From positions 3,830,220 to 3,894,219 of the forward strand of contig OX442435.1 of NCBI GenBank assembly GCA_949361645.1: a DNA stretch of 64,000 nt, in the 5' to 3' direction. A program made the translations under genes and the position numbers. The notes under the pieces are model-generated. The model was not told the origin of the DNA, made no database searches, and saw only the letters and a program-made list of their open reading frames with translations. The stretch's first letter is position 1, and each line of letters begins with the position of its first letter. Shown here piece after piece: positions 32,147-47,060 of this stretch. The stretch is from Spongilla lacustris (taxonomy: Eukaryota; Porifera; Demospongiae; Spongillida; Spongillidae).

Positions 32147-32733
32147 AATGTTTTTAATTATGGCTACCCGTACGGCCGTTGCTAAGTAGTCGCTGTTCTC
32201 GAAGAATCTCGCGGTTAGCCTCCTTAAAAAGATACTATCTATGATAGAAGAGTGTTTTATGATGTTTGTTATGATATATGGTGTACTAGCTTGAAAAAAA
32301 TCGGCAGCTAACAAGACCCGATTTAGGTCGAGCGAAGCGGGCAGGAATTCGAAGCCGTATATTGCGCATACTACGAAGCAGTTGATAAAAACACCATAGT
32401 TCTATCCCTTGTTGTTACATCTAGCGTCCAGACGTTTTAAAAAGCTTCGCTCGCCTATGTTTTAGTAGAAAAGGCGGGTGCTAATTCGAAGCTGCTGGTG
32501 ACGATAGAGACGCCATTACGTGTACACCTGCAGCTGTTCGTTCCCGCTTTCCTTTCCATTAAAAACCAATGCTCCGGTCATAGCTCTATGCCACTAAGGC
32601 TTATTGGTACACGGAGCGTGTAACCGTGCGACACAGACTGGTTTTCTATATGTGTGCATATATATATGCACTTGGCGGTAAACGCGAATTAATTTTTAGT
32701 ATATATATATGCACTTGGCGGTCAAAGAGTTAA
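32147..32733. mobile_element. Remnant of a TTAA-type (piggyBac-like) element
   Basis: The right end, reversed, reads TTAA then CTCTTTGACCGCCAAGTGC, a terminus of the CYCTTTGACCGC kind seen in piggyBac-like elements. Inside it, GCACTTGGCGG occurs twice (32668 and 32711 region), and GTGCATATATATATGCAC forms an 18-bp palindrome at 32654-32671. The gag-pol frame stops at this TTAA (32730-32733). No matching left inverted repeat is visible, so the left end was probably deleted together with the 3' part of pol. Confidence 0.55.
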
Positions 32734-34693
32734 GGAGTCCCAGAAATGATTTCAGCACTGTTACGCTTGTAGGTACAGGTGCACTGTGGATTGCTATGAC
32801 CTTCTCTTCAGTAGGGTGCAATCCCTCCCTCTCGATTCTATGCCCTAAATACTCAACACTAGGTAGCATAAATGCACACTTAGCCCGGTTGAGTCGTAAG
32901 CCCGCTCCCTCGAGTTTACAAAGCACACTATCCAGATTAGCCAAATGTTCGTCGTTTGAAGACCCTGTAACCAATATGTCATCAAAGTACACACATGTAC
33001 GCTGACACCCCTGTAGGATGGTTTCCATCGTACGTTGGAAAATTGCTGGAGCCGATGCTATACCAAATGTCAATCTGTTATACATAAAAAGCCCTTTGTG
33101 AGTGTTAATGGTGGTATAAGGCCTAGACTGCTCATCTAGAACAATCTGCTGATATGCACTTGACAAATCTATTTTGGAGAACTTTTCACCTCCTCGTAAA
33201 ACGGCAAACAACTCTTCAACACGTGGAATAGGGTATGTTTCTATCCTGGCTACACGATTCAGTGTTAATTTATAATCCCCGCAAATTCTTATCGAACCAT
33301 CAGCTTTCACCACCGGTACTATTGGGGCGGCCCACTCTGAAAATTGTACAGGTGTGATAATTCCTGCTAGCTCCAAGCGCTCTAGCTCTTTCTCTATCTT
33401 TTCCTTCATAATAAATGGGGCTGAACGATATTTGTAGAAAGATGGAGCTGCTGTTGCTTCCACATGGACTTTTGCCACTACTCCTTTCACTGTGCCCAGC
33501 TCTTCTTTGAAAAGAGCTGCATGATTTTTAAGAATTTGCTCCCAACTGGAATGTTTTGCATTTGCAGAAATTAAACGAATGGCTCCCCAGTCTAACTTCA
33601 AAGCACGCAACCAGTCACGTCCTAAAAGATTGGGCCCTCCTTGCCCAACAACTACCAAGGGCAGCTTTGTCTCTTGTCCTTTGTACATTACAGTAACATC
33701 TGCCACCCCTAAGACTTTAAGTGATTCTCCTGTATATGTACACAATTTGATATGTGTATCATGCAACACAGGGGCTACGGATTTGCCCCAAGTTGACTTG
33801 AATGCTTGTTGACTCATAACAGTTCTGGCTGCCCCTGTATCTATTTCCATTGAAACAGGCACCCCATGTAATTTCAAGGTCACATGAAATGGGGCCTCCT
33901 TTGTGGCAAGGGTATACAAAGTACGCACAGATGGCTCTTCTAAGGGAATGTCCTCGTCAAGTGCTGCCACATCATGCCTACCCCTCTGTGGTGCATTCAG
34001 TGTAGCTTTGCTCCGACACACCCTGGCAACATGCCCCCTCTTGCCACATTGACTACAGATCAAGTTTTTTAACCTACACACATGAGCCAAATGGTTCCCA
34101 CCACACCTATAACATTGTAGGCCCCTAGACTTTTGTATAGTCTGCACCTGTTCATCTGACTTCGTAGCAGCCTGCAATTCACTTGAACCTTTGTTAGCCA
34201 ACTCCATTGATAAAGACAACTCTAATGCTTTCTTGAACGTCAGACCCCCTTCACCCAATAACCTTCGCTGTATTGAAGGGTTGTTAATCCCGCACACCAA
34301 GCGGTCCCTTAAAACATCCTCCAACGACATGCCAAACTCGCAATGTTCCGACAATGCTCGCAATGCCGCTACAAAATCAGCAATAGGCTCGACTTCCCCC
34401 CTTACTCGACAATTAAACTTAAACCTCTGAACAATAACAGATGGTTTCGGGTTAAGGTGAGTAGTGACTAGCGCAACTATGTCAGAGTATGATTTCTCAC
34501 CTGGCTTCACAGGGGCAAGCAAACTTCGAATGAGGCGGTAAGTTGAGGACCCACAGACACTGAGTAGAATCGCACGCTTCTTCGTTTCGTCACCGACGTC
34601 GTTCGCCGCAAAGTACTGCTCCATACGCTCCACGTACGAAGGCCAGTCCTCGGAAGTTGAATCAAACTCGCTCAACTTGCCGTGATACGTCAT
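32734..34693 (-). CDS. Ty3/gypsy gag-pol polyprotein, C-terminally truncated
   Basis: About 650 codons without a stop. Starts MTYHGKLSEFDSTSEDWPSY, 43 bases inside the LTR. Order: capsid-like region (residues 1-185), two CCHC zinc knuckles at about 194-206 (CYRCGGNHLAHVC) and 213-226 (CSQCGKRGHVARVC), aspartic protease with MEIDTGAARTVM at about 282-293, RT from about 420 with FSKIDLSSAYQQIVLD (motif A, near 505) and VYFDDILVTG (catalytic YFDD, about 568-577). The frame continues to SFLGLLN at about 655, then passes into the TTAA element. Gag and pol are fused in one frame. RNase H and integrase are absent. It is the best-preserved coding region in the window, which suggests a recent insertion. 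Confidence 0.9.
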
Positions 34694-34719
34694 TTTGCGC
34701 CGACGTGCAGCTTACGTTT

Positions 34720-34733
34720 ACCCTCGTCGCCAA
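34720..34733 (-). other. Primer-binding site of the gypsy element in satellite 1
   Basis: Two to three bases inside the LTR the minus strand reads TTGGCGACGAGGGT. A TGGCGAC-type PBS is common in animal gypsy elements. The tRNA was not assigned. Confidence 0.65.
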
Positions 34734-34735
34734 TT

Positions 34736-34858
34736 TGTAGTGTCTTGGACCCCCAGACTTGGCTCTCAGTCACGATTCACTCATTAACAAAAAGGATCAT
34801 TCAATCAATGAGCATGCGCACAACTGCACTCTAAATATACGTATGCCAATACATCACA
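34736..34858 (-). repeat. Complete 5' LTR, 123 bp
   Basis: Plus-strand ends are TGTAGTGTC and ACATCACA. It is immediately followed by satellite 1 sequence (GAATCGATGATTATTCC). Confidence 0.8.
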
Positions 34859-37800
34859 GAATCGATGATTATTCCTAGAATGAAATACATCAGTGCTGAC
34901 ATTCGACACAACTGTGCCTTGTTCTGTTTTACGTCGATAATCTACATCTTGATGGTCTGATAGTCAGATTTTCCCGTAGAGAATGTATGGATGGAACCGT
35001 CTTTTGAATTGGATTCTGATGCCACATCTGCACCTGTATGGAGGAATCGATGATTATTCGTAGAATAGAATACATCAGTGCTGTCATTCGACATAACTGT
35101 GCCTTGTTCTGTTTTACGTCGATAATCTACATCTTGATGGTCAGATAGTCAGATTTTCCCATAGAGAATGTATGGGTGGGAACCTTCTTTTCAATTAAAT
35201 CCTGAAGCCATAGTTGCACTTGCATTGAGAAATCGATGATTATTCCTAGAATGGAATACATCAGGGCTGTCATTCGACATAACTGTGCATTGTTCTGTTT
35301 TACTATGATAATCTACATTTTGTTGGTTATATAGTCGGATTTGACCATTGAGAATGTATGTCTTTTGAATTGGATTCTGATGCCACATCCGCACCTGTAT
35401 GGAGGAATCGATGATTATTCCTAGAAGAGAATACATCAGTGCTGTCATTGGACATAACTGTGCCTTGTTCTGTTTTACGTCGATAATCTACATCTTGATG
35501 GTCAGATAGTCAGATTTTCCCATAGAGAATGTATGGGTGGGAACCTTCTTTTCAATTAAATCCTGAAGCCATACTTGCACTTGCATTGAGAAATCGATGA
35601 TTATTCCTAGAATGGAATACATCAGGGCTGTCATTCGACATAACTGTGCATTGTTCTGTTTTACTATGATAATCTACATTTTGATGGTTATATAGTCGGA
35701 TTTGACCATTGAGAATGTATGGGGGGAACCGTCTTTTGAATTGGATTCTAATGCCACATCCGCACCTGTATGGAGGAATCGATGATTATTCCTAGAAGAG
35801 AATACATGAGTGCTGTCATTCGACATAACTGTGCCTTGTTCTGTTTAACGTCGATAATCTACATCTTGATGGTCAGATAGTCAGATTTTCCCATAGAGAA
35901 TGCATGGGTGGAACCGTCTTTTCAATTGGATTCTGATTCCACATCCGCACCTGTGTGGTGGAATCGATGATTATTCCTAGAAGAGAATATATCACTGCTG
36001 TCATTCGACATAACTGTGCCTTGTTCTGTTTAACGTCGATAATCTACATCTTGATGGTCAGATAGTCAGATTTTCCCATAGAGAATGTATGGGTGGAACT
36101 GTCTTTTCAATTGGATTCTATCCGCACCTGTATGGAGGAATCGATGATTATTCCTAGAATGGTATACATCAGGGCTGTCATTCGACATAACTGTGCATTG
36201 TTCTGTTTTACTACGACAATCTACATTTTGATGGTTATATAGTCGGATTTTACCATTGAGAATGTATGGGGGAACCGTCATTTGAATTGGATTCTGATGC
36301 CACATCCGCACCTGTATGGAGGAATCGATGATTATTCCTAGAAGAGAATACATCACTGATGTCATTCGACATAACTGTACCTTGTTCTTTTTAACGTCGA
36401 TAATCTATATCTTGATGGTCAGATAGTCAGATTTTCCCATAGAGAATGTATGGGTGGAACTGTCTTTTCAATTGGATTCTGATGCCACATCCGCACCTGT
36501 ATGGAGGAATCGATGATTATTCCTAGAAGAGAATACATCAGTGCTGTCATTCGGCATAACTACGCCTTGTTCTGTTTAAAGTCCTTATTTACACCTTGAT
36601 GGTCAGATAGTCAGATTTTCCCATAGAGAATGTATGGGTGGGAACCTTCTTTTCGGTTGAATCCTGAAGCCATACCCTCACTTGCATTGAGGAATCCATG
36701 ATTATTCCTAGAATGGATTACAACAGTACTGTCATTCGACATTGCTGTGCCTTGTTTCTTTTTCACGTTGATCAACTACATCTTGATGGTCAGATAGTCA
36801 GATTTTGCCATAGAGAATGTATCGGTCGAACCGTTTTTTGAATTGGATTCTGATGCCACATCCGCACCTGTATGGAGGAATCGATTTGATGTTCAGATAG
36901 TCAGATTTTTTCATAGAGAATGGATGGGAGGGAACCTTCTTTACAATTGAATCCTGAAGACATACTCGCACTTGCATTGAGGAATCGATGATTATTCCTA
37001 GAATGGAATACATCAGTGCTGACATTCGACACAACTGTGCCTTGTTCTGTTTTACGTCGATAATCTACATCTTGATGGTCAGATAGTCAGATTTTCCCGT
37101 AGAGAATGTATGGATGGAACCGTCTTTTCAATTGGAATCTGATGCCACATCCGCACCTGTATGGAGGAATCGATGATTATTCCTAGAAGAGAATACATCA
37201 GTGCTGTCATTCGGCATAACTACGCCTTGTTCTGTATAAAGTCCTTATTTACACCTTGATGGTCAGATAGTCAGATTTTCCCATAGAGAATGTATGGGTG
37301 GGAACCTTCTTTTCAATTGAATCCTGAAGCCATACCCTCACTTGCATTGAGGAATCCATGATTATTCCTAGAATGGATTACAACAGTACTGTCATTCGAC
37401 ATTGCTGTGCCTTGTTTCTTTTTTACGTTGATAAACTACATCTTGATGGTCAGATAGTCAGATTTTGCCATAGAGAATGTATCGGTCGAACCGTCTATTC
37501 AATTGGATTCTGATGCCACATCCGCACCTGTATGGAGGAATCGATGATTATTCCTAGAAGAGAATACATCAGGGCTGTCATTCGACATAACTGTGCATTG
37601 TTCTGTTTTACTACAATCATCTACATTTTGATGGTTATATAGTCGGATTTTACCATTGAGAATGAATGGGGGGAACCGTCTTTTGAATTGGATTCTGATG
37701 CCACATCTGCACCTGTATGAAGGAATCGATGATTATTCCTAGTAGAGATTACATCAGTGCTATCATTCGGCATAACTACGCCTTGTTCCGTTTAAAGTCC

Positions 37801-39123
37801 TAATTTACACCTTGATGTTCAGATAGTCAGATTTTTTCATAGAGAATGTATGGGAGGGAACCTTCTTTACAATTGAATCCTGAAGACATACTCGCACTTG
37901 CATTGAGGAATCGATGATTATTCCTAGAATGAAATACATCAGTGCTGACATTCGACACAACTGTGCCTTGTTATTTTTTACGTCGATAATCTACATCTTG
38001 ATGGTCAGATAGTCAGATTTTCCCGTAGAGAATGTATGGATGGAACCGTCTTTTGAATTGGATTCTGATGCCACATCCGCACCTGTATGGAGGAATCGAT
38101 GATTATTCCTAGAAGAGAATACATCAGTGCTGTCATTCGGCATAACTACGCCTTGTTCTGTTTAAAGTCCTTATTTACACCTTGATGGTCAGATAGTCAG
38201 ATTGTCCCATAGAGAATGTATGGGTGGGAACCTTCTTTTCGATTGAATCCTGAAGCCATACCCTCACTTGCATTGAGGAATCCATGATTATTCCTAGAAT
38301 GGATTACAACAGTACTGTCATTCGACATTGCTGTGCCTTGTTACATTTTCACGTTGATCAACTACATCTTGATGGTCAGATAGTCAGATTTTGCCATAGA
38401 GAATGTATCGGTCGAACCGTTTTTTGAATTGGATTCTGATGCCACATCCGCACCTGTATGGAAGAATCGATGATTATTCCTAGAAGAGAATACATCAGTG
38501 CTGTCATTCGACATAACTGTACCTTGTTCTGTTTTACGTCGATTATCTACATCTTGATGGTCAGATAGTCAGACTTTCCCATAGAGAATGTATGGGTGGA
38601 ACCGTCTTTTGAATTGGATTCTGATGCCACATCCGCACCTGTATGGAGGAATCGATTTGATGTTCAGATAGTCAGATTTTTTCATAGAGAATGGATGGGA
38701 GGGAACCTTCTTTACAATTGAATCCTGAAGACATACTCGCACTTGCATTGAGGAATCGATGATTATTCCTAGAATGGAATACATCAGTGCTGACATTCGA
38801 CACAACTGTGCCTTGTTCTGTTTTACGTCGATAATCTACATCTTGATGGTCAGATAGTTAGATTTTCCCGTAGAGAATGTATGGATGGAACCGTCTTTTC
38901 AATTGGATTCTGATGCCACATCCGCACCTGTATGGAGGAATCGATGATTATTCCTAGAAGAGAATACATCAGTGCTGTCATTCGACATAACTACGCCTTG
39001 TTCTGTATAAAGTCCTTATTTACACCTTGATGGTCAGATAGTCAGATTTTCCCATAGAGAATGTATGGGTGGGAACCTTCTTTTCAATTGAATCCTGAAG
39101 CCATACCCTCACTTGCATTGAGG

Positions 39124-42100
39124 AATCCATGATTATTCCTAGAATGGATTACAACAGTACTGTCATTCGACATTGCTGTGCCTTGTTTCTTTTTTACGTT
39201 GATAAACTACATCTTGATGGTCAGATAGTCAGATTTTGCCATAGAGAATGTATCGGTCGAACCGTCTATTCAATTGGATTCTGATGCCACATCCGCACCT
39301 GTATGGAGGAATCGATGATTATTCCTAGAAGAGAATACATCAGGGCTGTCATTCGACATAACTGTGCATTGTTCTGTTTTACTACAATCATCTACATTTT
39401 GATGGTTATATAGTCGGATTTTACCATTGAGAATGAATGGGGTGAACCGTCTTTTGAATTGGATTCTGATGCCACATCTGCACCTGTATGAAGGAATCGA
39501 TGATTATTCCTATTAGAGATTACATCAGTGCTATCATTCGGCATAACTACGCCTTGTTCCGTTTAAAGTCCTAATTTACACCTTGATGTTCAGATAGTCA
39601 GATTTTTTCATAGAGAATGTATGGGAGGGAACCTTCTTTACAATTGAATCCTGAAGACTTACTCGCACTTGCATTGAGGAATCGATGATTATTCCTAGAA
39701 TGAAATACATCAGTGCTGACATTCGACACAACTGTGCCTTGTTCTGTTTTACGTCGATAATCTACATCTTGATGGTCAGATAGTCAGATTTTCCCGTAGA
39801 GAATGTATGGATGGAACCGTCTTTTCAATTGGATTCTGATGCCACATCCGCACCTGTATGGAGGAATCGATGATTATTCCTAGAATGGAATACATCAGTG
39901 CTGACATTCGACACAACTGTGCCTTGTTCTGTTTTACGTCGATAATCTACATCTTGATGGTCAGATAGTCAGATTTTCCCGTAGAGAATGTATGGATGGA
40001 ACCGTCTTTTCAATTGGATTCTGATGCCACATCCACACCTGTATGGAGGAATCGATGATTATTCCTAGAAGAGAATACATCAGTGCTGTCATTCGACATA
40101 ACTACGCCTTGTTCTGTATAAAGTCCTTATTTACACCTTGATGGTCAGATAGTCAGATTTTCCCATAGAGAATGTATGGGTGGGAACCTTCTTTTCAATT
40201 GAATCCTGAAGCCATACCCTCACTTGCATTGAGGAATCCATGATTATTCCTAGAATGGATTACAACAGTACTGTCATTCGACATTGCTGTGCCTTGTTTC
40301 TTTTTTACGTTGATAAACTACATCTTGATGGTCAGATAGTCAGATTTTGCCATAGAGAATGTATCGGTCGAACCGTCTATTCAATTGGATTCTGATGCCA
40401 CATCCGCACCTGTATGGAGGAATCGATGATTATTCCTAGAAGAGAATACATCAGGGCTGTCATTCGACATAACTGTGCATTGTTCTGTTTTACTACAATC
40501 ATCTACATTTTGATGGTTATATAGTCGGATTTTACCATTGAGAATGAATGGGGGGAACCGTCTTTTGAATTGGATTCTGATGCCACATCTGCACCTGTAT
40601 GAAGGAATCGATGATTATTCCTATTAGAGATTACATCAGTGCTATCATTCGGCATAACTACGCCTTGTTCCGTTTAAAGTCCTAATTTACACCTTGATGT
40701 TCAGATAGTCAGATTTTTTCATAGAGAATGTATGGGAGGGAACCTTCTTTACAATTGAATCCTGAAGACTTACTCGCACTTGCATTGAGGAATCGATGAT
40801 TATTCCTAGAATGAAATACATCAGTGCTGACATTCGACACAACTGTGCCTTGTTCTGTTTTACGTCGATAATCTACATCTTGATGGTCAGATAGTCAGAT
40901 TTTCCCGTAGAGAATGTATGGATGGAACCGTCTTTTGAATTGGATTCTGATGCCACATCCGCACCTGTATGGAGGAATCGATGATTATTCCTAGAATGGA
41001 ATACATCAGTGCTGACATTCGACACAACTGTGCCTTGTTCTGTTTTACGTCGATAATCTACATCTTGATGGTCAGATAGTCAGATTTTCCCGTAGAGAAT
41101 GTATGGATGGAACCGTCTTTTCAATTGGATTCTGATGCCACATCCGCACCTGTATGGAGGAATCGATGATTATTCCTAGAAGAGAATACATCAGTGCTGT
41201 CATTCGGCATAACTACGCCTTGTTCTGTATAAAGTCCTTATTTACACCTTGATGGTCAGATAGTCAGATTTTCCCATAGAGAATGTATGGGTGGGAACCT
41301 TCTTTTCAATTGAATCCTGAAGCCATACCCTCACTTGCATTGAGGAATCCATGATTATTCCTAGAATGGATTACAACAGTACTGTCATTCGACATTGCTG
41401 TGCCTTGTTTCTTTTTTACGTTGATAAACTACATCTTGATGGTCAGATAGTCAGATTTTGCCATAGAGAATGTATCGGTCGAACCGTCTATTCAATTGGA
41501 TTCTGATGCCACATCCGCACCTGTATGGAGGAATCGATGATTATACTGTCATTCGACATAACTGTGCATTGTTCTGTTTTACTACAATCATCTACATTTT
41601 GATGGTTATATAGTCGGATTTTACCATTGAGAATGAATGGGGGGAACCGTCTTTTGAATTGGATTCTGATGCCACATCTGCACCTGTATGAAGGAATCGA
41701 TGATTATTCCTATTAGAGATTACATCAGTGCTATCATTCGGCATAACTACGCCTTGTTCCGTTTAAAGTCCTAATTTACACCTTGATGTTCAGATAGTCA
41801 GATTTTTTCATAGAGAATGTATGGGAGGGAACCTTCTTTACAATTAATCCTGAAGACATACTCGCACTTGCATTGAGGAATCGATGATTATTCCTAGAAT
41901 GAAATACATCAGTGCTGACATTCGACACAACTGTGCCTTGTTCTGTTTTACGTCGATAATCTACATCTTGATGGTCAGATAGTCAGATTTTCCCGTAGAG
42001 AATGTATGGATGGAACCTTCTTTTGAATTGGATTCTGATGCCACATCCGCACCTGTATGGAGGAATCGATGATTATTCCTAAAAGAGAATACATCAGTGC

Positions 42101-42457
42101 TGTCATTCGACATAACTGTGCCTTGTTCTGTTTTACGTCGATAATCTACATCTTGATGGTCAGATAGTCAGATTTTCCCATAGAGAATGTATGGGTGGGA
42201 ACCTTCTTTTCAATTAAATCCTGAAGCCATACTTGCACTTGCATTGAGAAATCGATGATTATTCCTAGAATGAAATACATCAGGGCTGTCATTCGACATA
42301 ACTGTACATTGTTCTGTTTTACTATGATAATCTACATTTTGAAGGTTATATAGTCGGATTTGACCATTGAGAATGTATGGGGGGAACCGTCTTTTGAATT
42401 GGATTCTAATGCCACATCCGCACCTGTATGGAGGAATCGATGATTATTCCTAGAAGA
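39124..42457. repeat. Satellite 1 higher-order repeat, about 1111 bp (6 monomers)
   Basis: The marker variant AATCCATGATTATTCC with GGATTACAACAGTACTG occurs at 39124, 40235 and 41346, exactly 1111 bp apart. The pair at 43175 and 44286 is also 1111 bp apart. Intervening variants repeat in the same order, including ATGAAGGAATCGATG and CTATTAGAGATTACATC units. Confidence 0.8.
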
Positions 42458-44285
42458 GAATACATCAGTGCTGTCATTCGACATCACTGTGCCTTGTTCT
42501 GTTTAACGTCGATAATCTACATCTTGATGGTCAGATAGTCAGATTTTCCCATAGAGAATGCATGGGTGGAACCGTCTTTTCAATTGGATTCTGATGCCAC
42601 ATCCGCACCTGTGTGGAGGAATCGATGATTATTCCTAGAAGAGAATATATCACTGCTGTCATTCGACATAACTGTGCCTTGTTCTGTTTAACGTCGATAA
42701 TCTACATCTTGATGGTCAGATAGTCAGATTTTCCCATAGAGAATGTATGGGTGGAACTGTCTTTTCAATTGGATTCTGACGCCACATCCGCACCTGTATG
42801 GAGGAATCGATGATTATTCCTAGAATGGTATACATCAGGGCTGTCATTCGACACAACTGTGCCTTGTTCTAATTTACGTCGATAATCTACATCTTGATGG
42901 TCAGATAGTCAGATTTTCCCGTAGAGAATGTATGGATGGAACCGTCTTTTCAATTGGATTCTGATGCTACATCCGCACCTGTATGGAGGAATCGATGATT
43001 ATTCCTAGAAGAGAATACATCAGTGCTGTCATTCGGCATAACTACGCCTTGTTCTGTATAAAGTCCTTATTTACACCTTGATGGTCAGATAGTCAGATTT
43101 TCCCATAGAGAATGTATGGGTGGGAACCTTCTTTTCAATTGAATCCTGAAGCCATACCCTCACTTGCATTGAGGAATCCATGATTATTCCTAGAATGGAT
43201 TACAACAGTACTGTCATTCGACATTGCTGTGCCTTGTTTCTTTTTTACGTTGATAAACTACATCTTGATGGTCAGATAGTCAGATTTTGCCATAGAGAAT
43301 GTATCGGTCGAACCGTCTATTCAATTGGATTCTGATGCCACATCCGCACCTGTATGGAGGAATCGATGATTATTCCTAGAAGAGAATACATCAGGGCTGT
43401 CATTCGACATAACTGTGCATTGTTCTGTTTTACTATGATAATCTACATTTTGAAGGTTATATAGTCGGATTTGACCATTGAGAATGTATGGGGGGAACCG
43501 TCTTTTGAATTGGATTCTAATGCCACATCCGCACCTGTATGGAGGAATCGATGATTATTCCTAGAAGAGAATACATCAGTGCTGTCATTCGACATCACTG
43601 TGCCTTGTTCTGTTTAACGTCGATAATCTACATCTTGATGGTCAGATAGTCAGATTTTCCCATAGAGAATGCATGGGTGGAACCGTCTTTTCAATTGGAT
43701 TCTGATTCCACATCCGCACCTGTGTGGAGGAATCGATGATTATTCCTAGAAGAGAATATATCACTGCTGTCATTCGACATAACTGTGCCTTGTTCTGTTT
43801 AACGTCGATAATCTACATCTTGATGGTCAGATAGTCAGATTTTCCCATAGAGAATGTATGGGTGGAACTGTCTTTTCAATTGGATTCTGACGCCACATCC
43901 GCACCTGTATGGAGGAATCGATGATTATTCCTAGAATGGTATACATCAGGGCTGTCATTCGACACAACTGTGCCTTGTTCTGTTTTACGTCGATAATCTA
44001 CATCTTGATGGTCAGATAGTCAGATTTTCCCGTAGAGAATGTATGGATGGAACCGTCTTTTTAATTGGATTCTGATGCCACACCCGCACCTGTATGGAGG
44101 AATCGATGATTATTCCTAGAAGAGAATACATCAGTGCTGTCATTCGCCATAACTACGCGTTGTTCTGTTTAAAGTCCTTATTTACACCTTGATGGTCAGA
44201 TAGTCAGATTTTCCCATAGAGAATGTATGGGTGGGAACCTTCTTTTCAATTGAATCCTGAAGCCATACCCTCACTTGCATTGAGG

Positions 44286-47060
44286 AATCCATGATTATTC
44301 CTAGAATGGATTACAACAGTACTGTCATTCGACATTGCTGTGCCTTGTTTCTTTTTTACGTTGATAAACTACATCTTGATGGTCAGATAGTCAGATTTTG
44401 CCATAGAGAATGTATCGGTCGAACCGTCTATTCAATTGGATTCTGATGCCACATCCGCACCTGTATGGAGGAATCGATGATTATTCCTAGAAGAGAATAC
44501 ATCAGGGCTGTCATTCGACATAACTGTGCATTGTTCTGTTTTACTACAATCATCTACATTTTGATGGTTATATAGTCGCATTTTACCATTGAGAATGAAT
44601 GGGGGAACCGTCTTTTGAATTGGATTCTGATGCCACATCCGCACCTGTATGGAGGAATCGATGATTATTCCTAGTAGAGATTACATCAGTGCTATCATTC
44701 GGCATAACTACGCCTTGTTCTGTTTAAAGTCCTGATTTACACCTTGATGTTCAGATAGTCAGATTTTTTCATAGAGAATGTATGGGAGGGAACCTTCTTT
44801 ACATTGAATCCTGAAGACATACTCGCACTTGCATTGAGGAATCGATGATTATTCCTAGAATGAAATACATCAGTGCTGACATTCGACACAACTGTGCCTT
44901 GTTCTGTTTTACGTCGATAATCTACATCTTGATGGTCAGATAGTCAGATTTTCCCGTAGAGAATGTATGGATGGAACCGTCTTTTCAATTGGATTCTGAT
45001 GCCACACCCGCACCTGTATGGAGGAATCGATGATTATTCCTAGAAGAGAATACATCAGTGCTGTCATTCGGCATAACTACGCCTTGTTCTGTTTAAAGTC
45101 CTTATTTACACCTTGATGGTCAGATAGTCAGATTTTCCCATAGAGAATGTATGGGTGGGAACCTTCTTTTCAATTGAATCCTGAAGCCATACCCTCACTT
45201 GCATTGAGGAATCCATGATTATTCCTAGAATGGATTACAACAGTACTGTCATTCGACATTGCTGTGTCTTGTTTCTATTTTACGTTGATAAACTACATCT
45301 TGATGGTCAGATAGTCAGATTTTGCCATAGAGAATGTATCGGTCGAACCGTCTATTCAATTGGATTCTGATGCCACATCCGCACCTGTATGGAGGAATCG
45401 ATGATTATTCCTAGAAGAGAATACATCAGGGCTGTCATTCGACATAACTGTGCATTGTTCTGTTTTACTACAATCATCTACATTTTGATGGTTATATAGT
45501 CGGATTTTACCATTGAGAATGAATGGGGGAACCGTCTTTTGAATTGGATTCTGATGCCACATCCGCACCTGTATGGAGGAATCGATGATTATTCCTAGTA
45601 GAGATTACATCAGTGCTATCATTCGGCATAACTACGCCTTGTTCTGTTTAAAGTCCTGATTTACACCTTGATGTTCAGATAGTCAGATTTTTTCATAGAG
45701 AATGTATGGGAGGGAACCTTCTTTACAATTGAATCCTGAAGACATACTCGCACTTGCATTGAGGAATCGATGATTATTCCTAGAATGAAATACATCAGTG
45801 CTGACATTCGACACAACTGTGCCTTGTTCTGTTTTACGTCGATAATCTACATCTTGATGGTCAGATAGTCAGATTTTCCCGTAGAGAATGTATGGATGGA
45901 ACCGTCTTTTCAATTGGATTCTGATGCCACACCCGCACCTGTATGGAGGAATCGATGATTATTCCTAGAAGAGAATACATCAGTGCTGTCATTCGGCATA
46001 ACTACGCCTTGTTCTGTTTAAAGTCCTTATTTACACCTTGATGGTCAGATAGTCAGATTTTCCCATAGAGAATGTATGGGTGGGAACCTTCTTTTCAATT
46101 GAATCCTGAAGCCATACCCTCACTTGCATTGAGGAATCCATGATTATTCCTAGAATGGATTACAACAGTACTGTCATTCGACATTGCTGTGCCTTGTTTC
46201 TTTTTCACGTTGATCAACTACATCTTGATGGTCAGATAGTCAGATTTTGCCATAGAGAATGTATCGGTTGAACCGTCTATTCAATTGGATTCTGATGCCA
46301 CATCCGCACCTGTATGGAGGAATCGATGATTATTCCTAGAAGAGAATACATCAGGGCTGTCATTCGACATAACTGTGCATTGTTCCGTTTTACTACAATC
46401 ATCTACATTTTGATGGTTATAAAGTCGGATTTTACCATTGAGAATGAATGGGGGGAACCGTCTTTTCAATTGGATTCTGATGCCACATCCGCACCTGCAT
46501 GGAGGAATCGATGATTATTCCTAGTAGAGATTACATCAGTGCTATCATTCGGCATAACTACGCCTTGTTCTGTTTAAAGTCCTAATTTACACCTTGATGT
46601 TCAGATGGTCAGATTTTTTCATAGAGAATTTATGGGAGGGAACCTTCTTTACAATTGAATCCTGAAGACATACTCGCACTTGCATTGAGGAATCGATGAT
46701 TATTCCTAGAATGAAATACATCAGTGCTGACATTCGACACAACTGTGCCTTGTTCTGTTTTACGTCGATAATCTACATCTTGATGGTCAGATAGTTAGAT
46801 TTTCCCGTAGAGAATGTATGGATGGAACCGTCTTTTGAATTGGATTCTGATGCGACATCCGCACCTGTATGGAGGAATCGATGATTATTCCTAGAAGAGA
46901 ATACAGCAGTGCTGTCATTCGACGTAACTGTGCCTTGTTCTGTTTTACGTCGATAATCTACATCTTGATGGTCAGATAGTCAGATTTTCCCATAGAGAAT
47001 GTATGGGTGGGAACCTTCTATTCAATTAAATCCTGAAGCCATACTTGCACTTGCATTGAG
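44286..47060. repeat. Satellite 1 higher-order repeat, about 925 bp (5 monomers)
   Basis: The same marker occurs at 44286, 45210 and 46135, spaced 924 and 925 bp. The block matches the 1111-bp form with one monomer fewer, so the two are related by unequal exchange. Confidence 0.8.

Larger units (their letters stand above)
32077..34858 (-). mobile_element. Ty3/gypsy LTR retrotransposon inserted in satellite 1, 3' part lost
   Basis: The right LTR (34736-34858) is complete; the left LTR is cut after about 70 bases at 32146. Both boundaries lie inside satellite 1 units: GAAATC precedes the left end and GAATCGATG follows the right, consistent with a 4-5 bp duplication of AATC/GAATC with one change. 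Gag-pol runs from 34693 to 32734 in one frame without a stop, then meets a TTAA. RNase H, integrase and most of the 3' LTR are replaced by 32147-32729. Confidence 0.85.

Noticed and set aside
34859..36000. CTGATGCC in satellite 1 as a hammerhead core
   Set aside because: The core needs CUGANGA; here CC replaces the GA, and no GAAA lies at a suitable distance with pairing stems.
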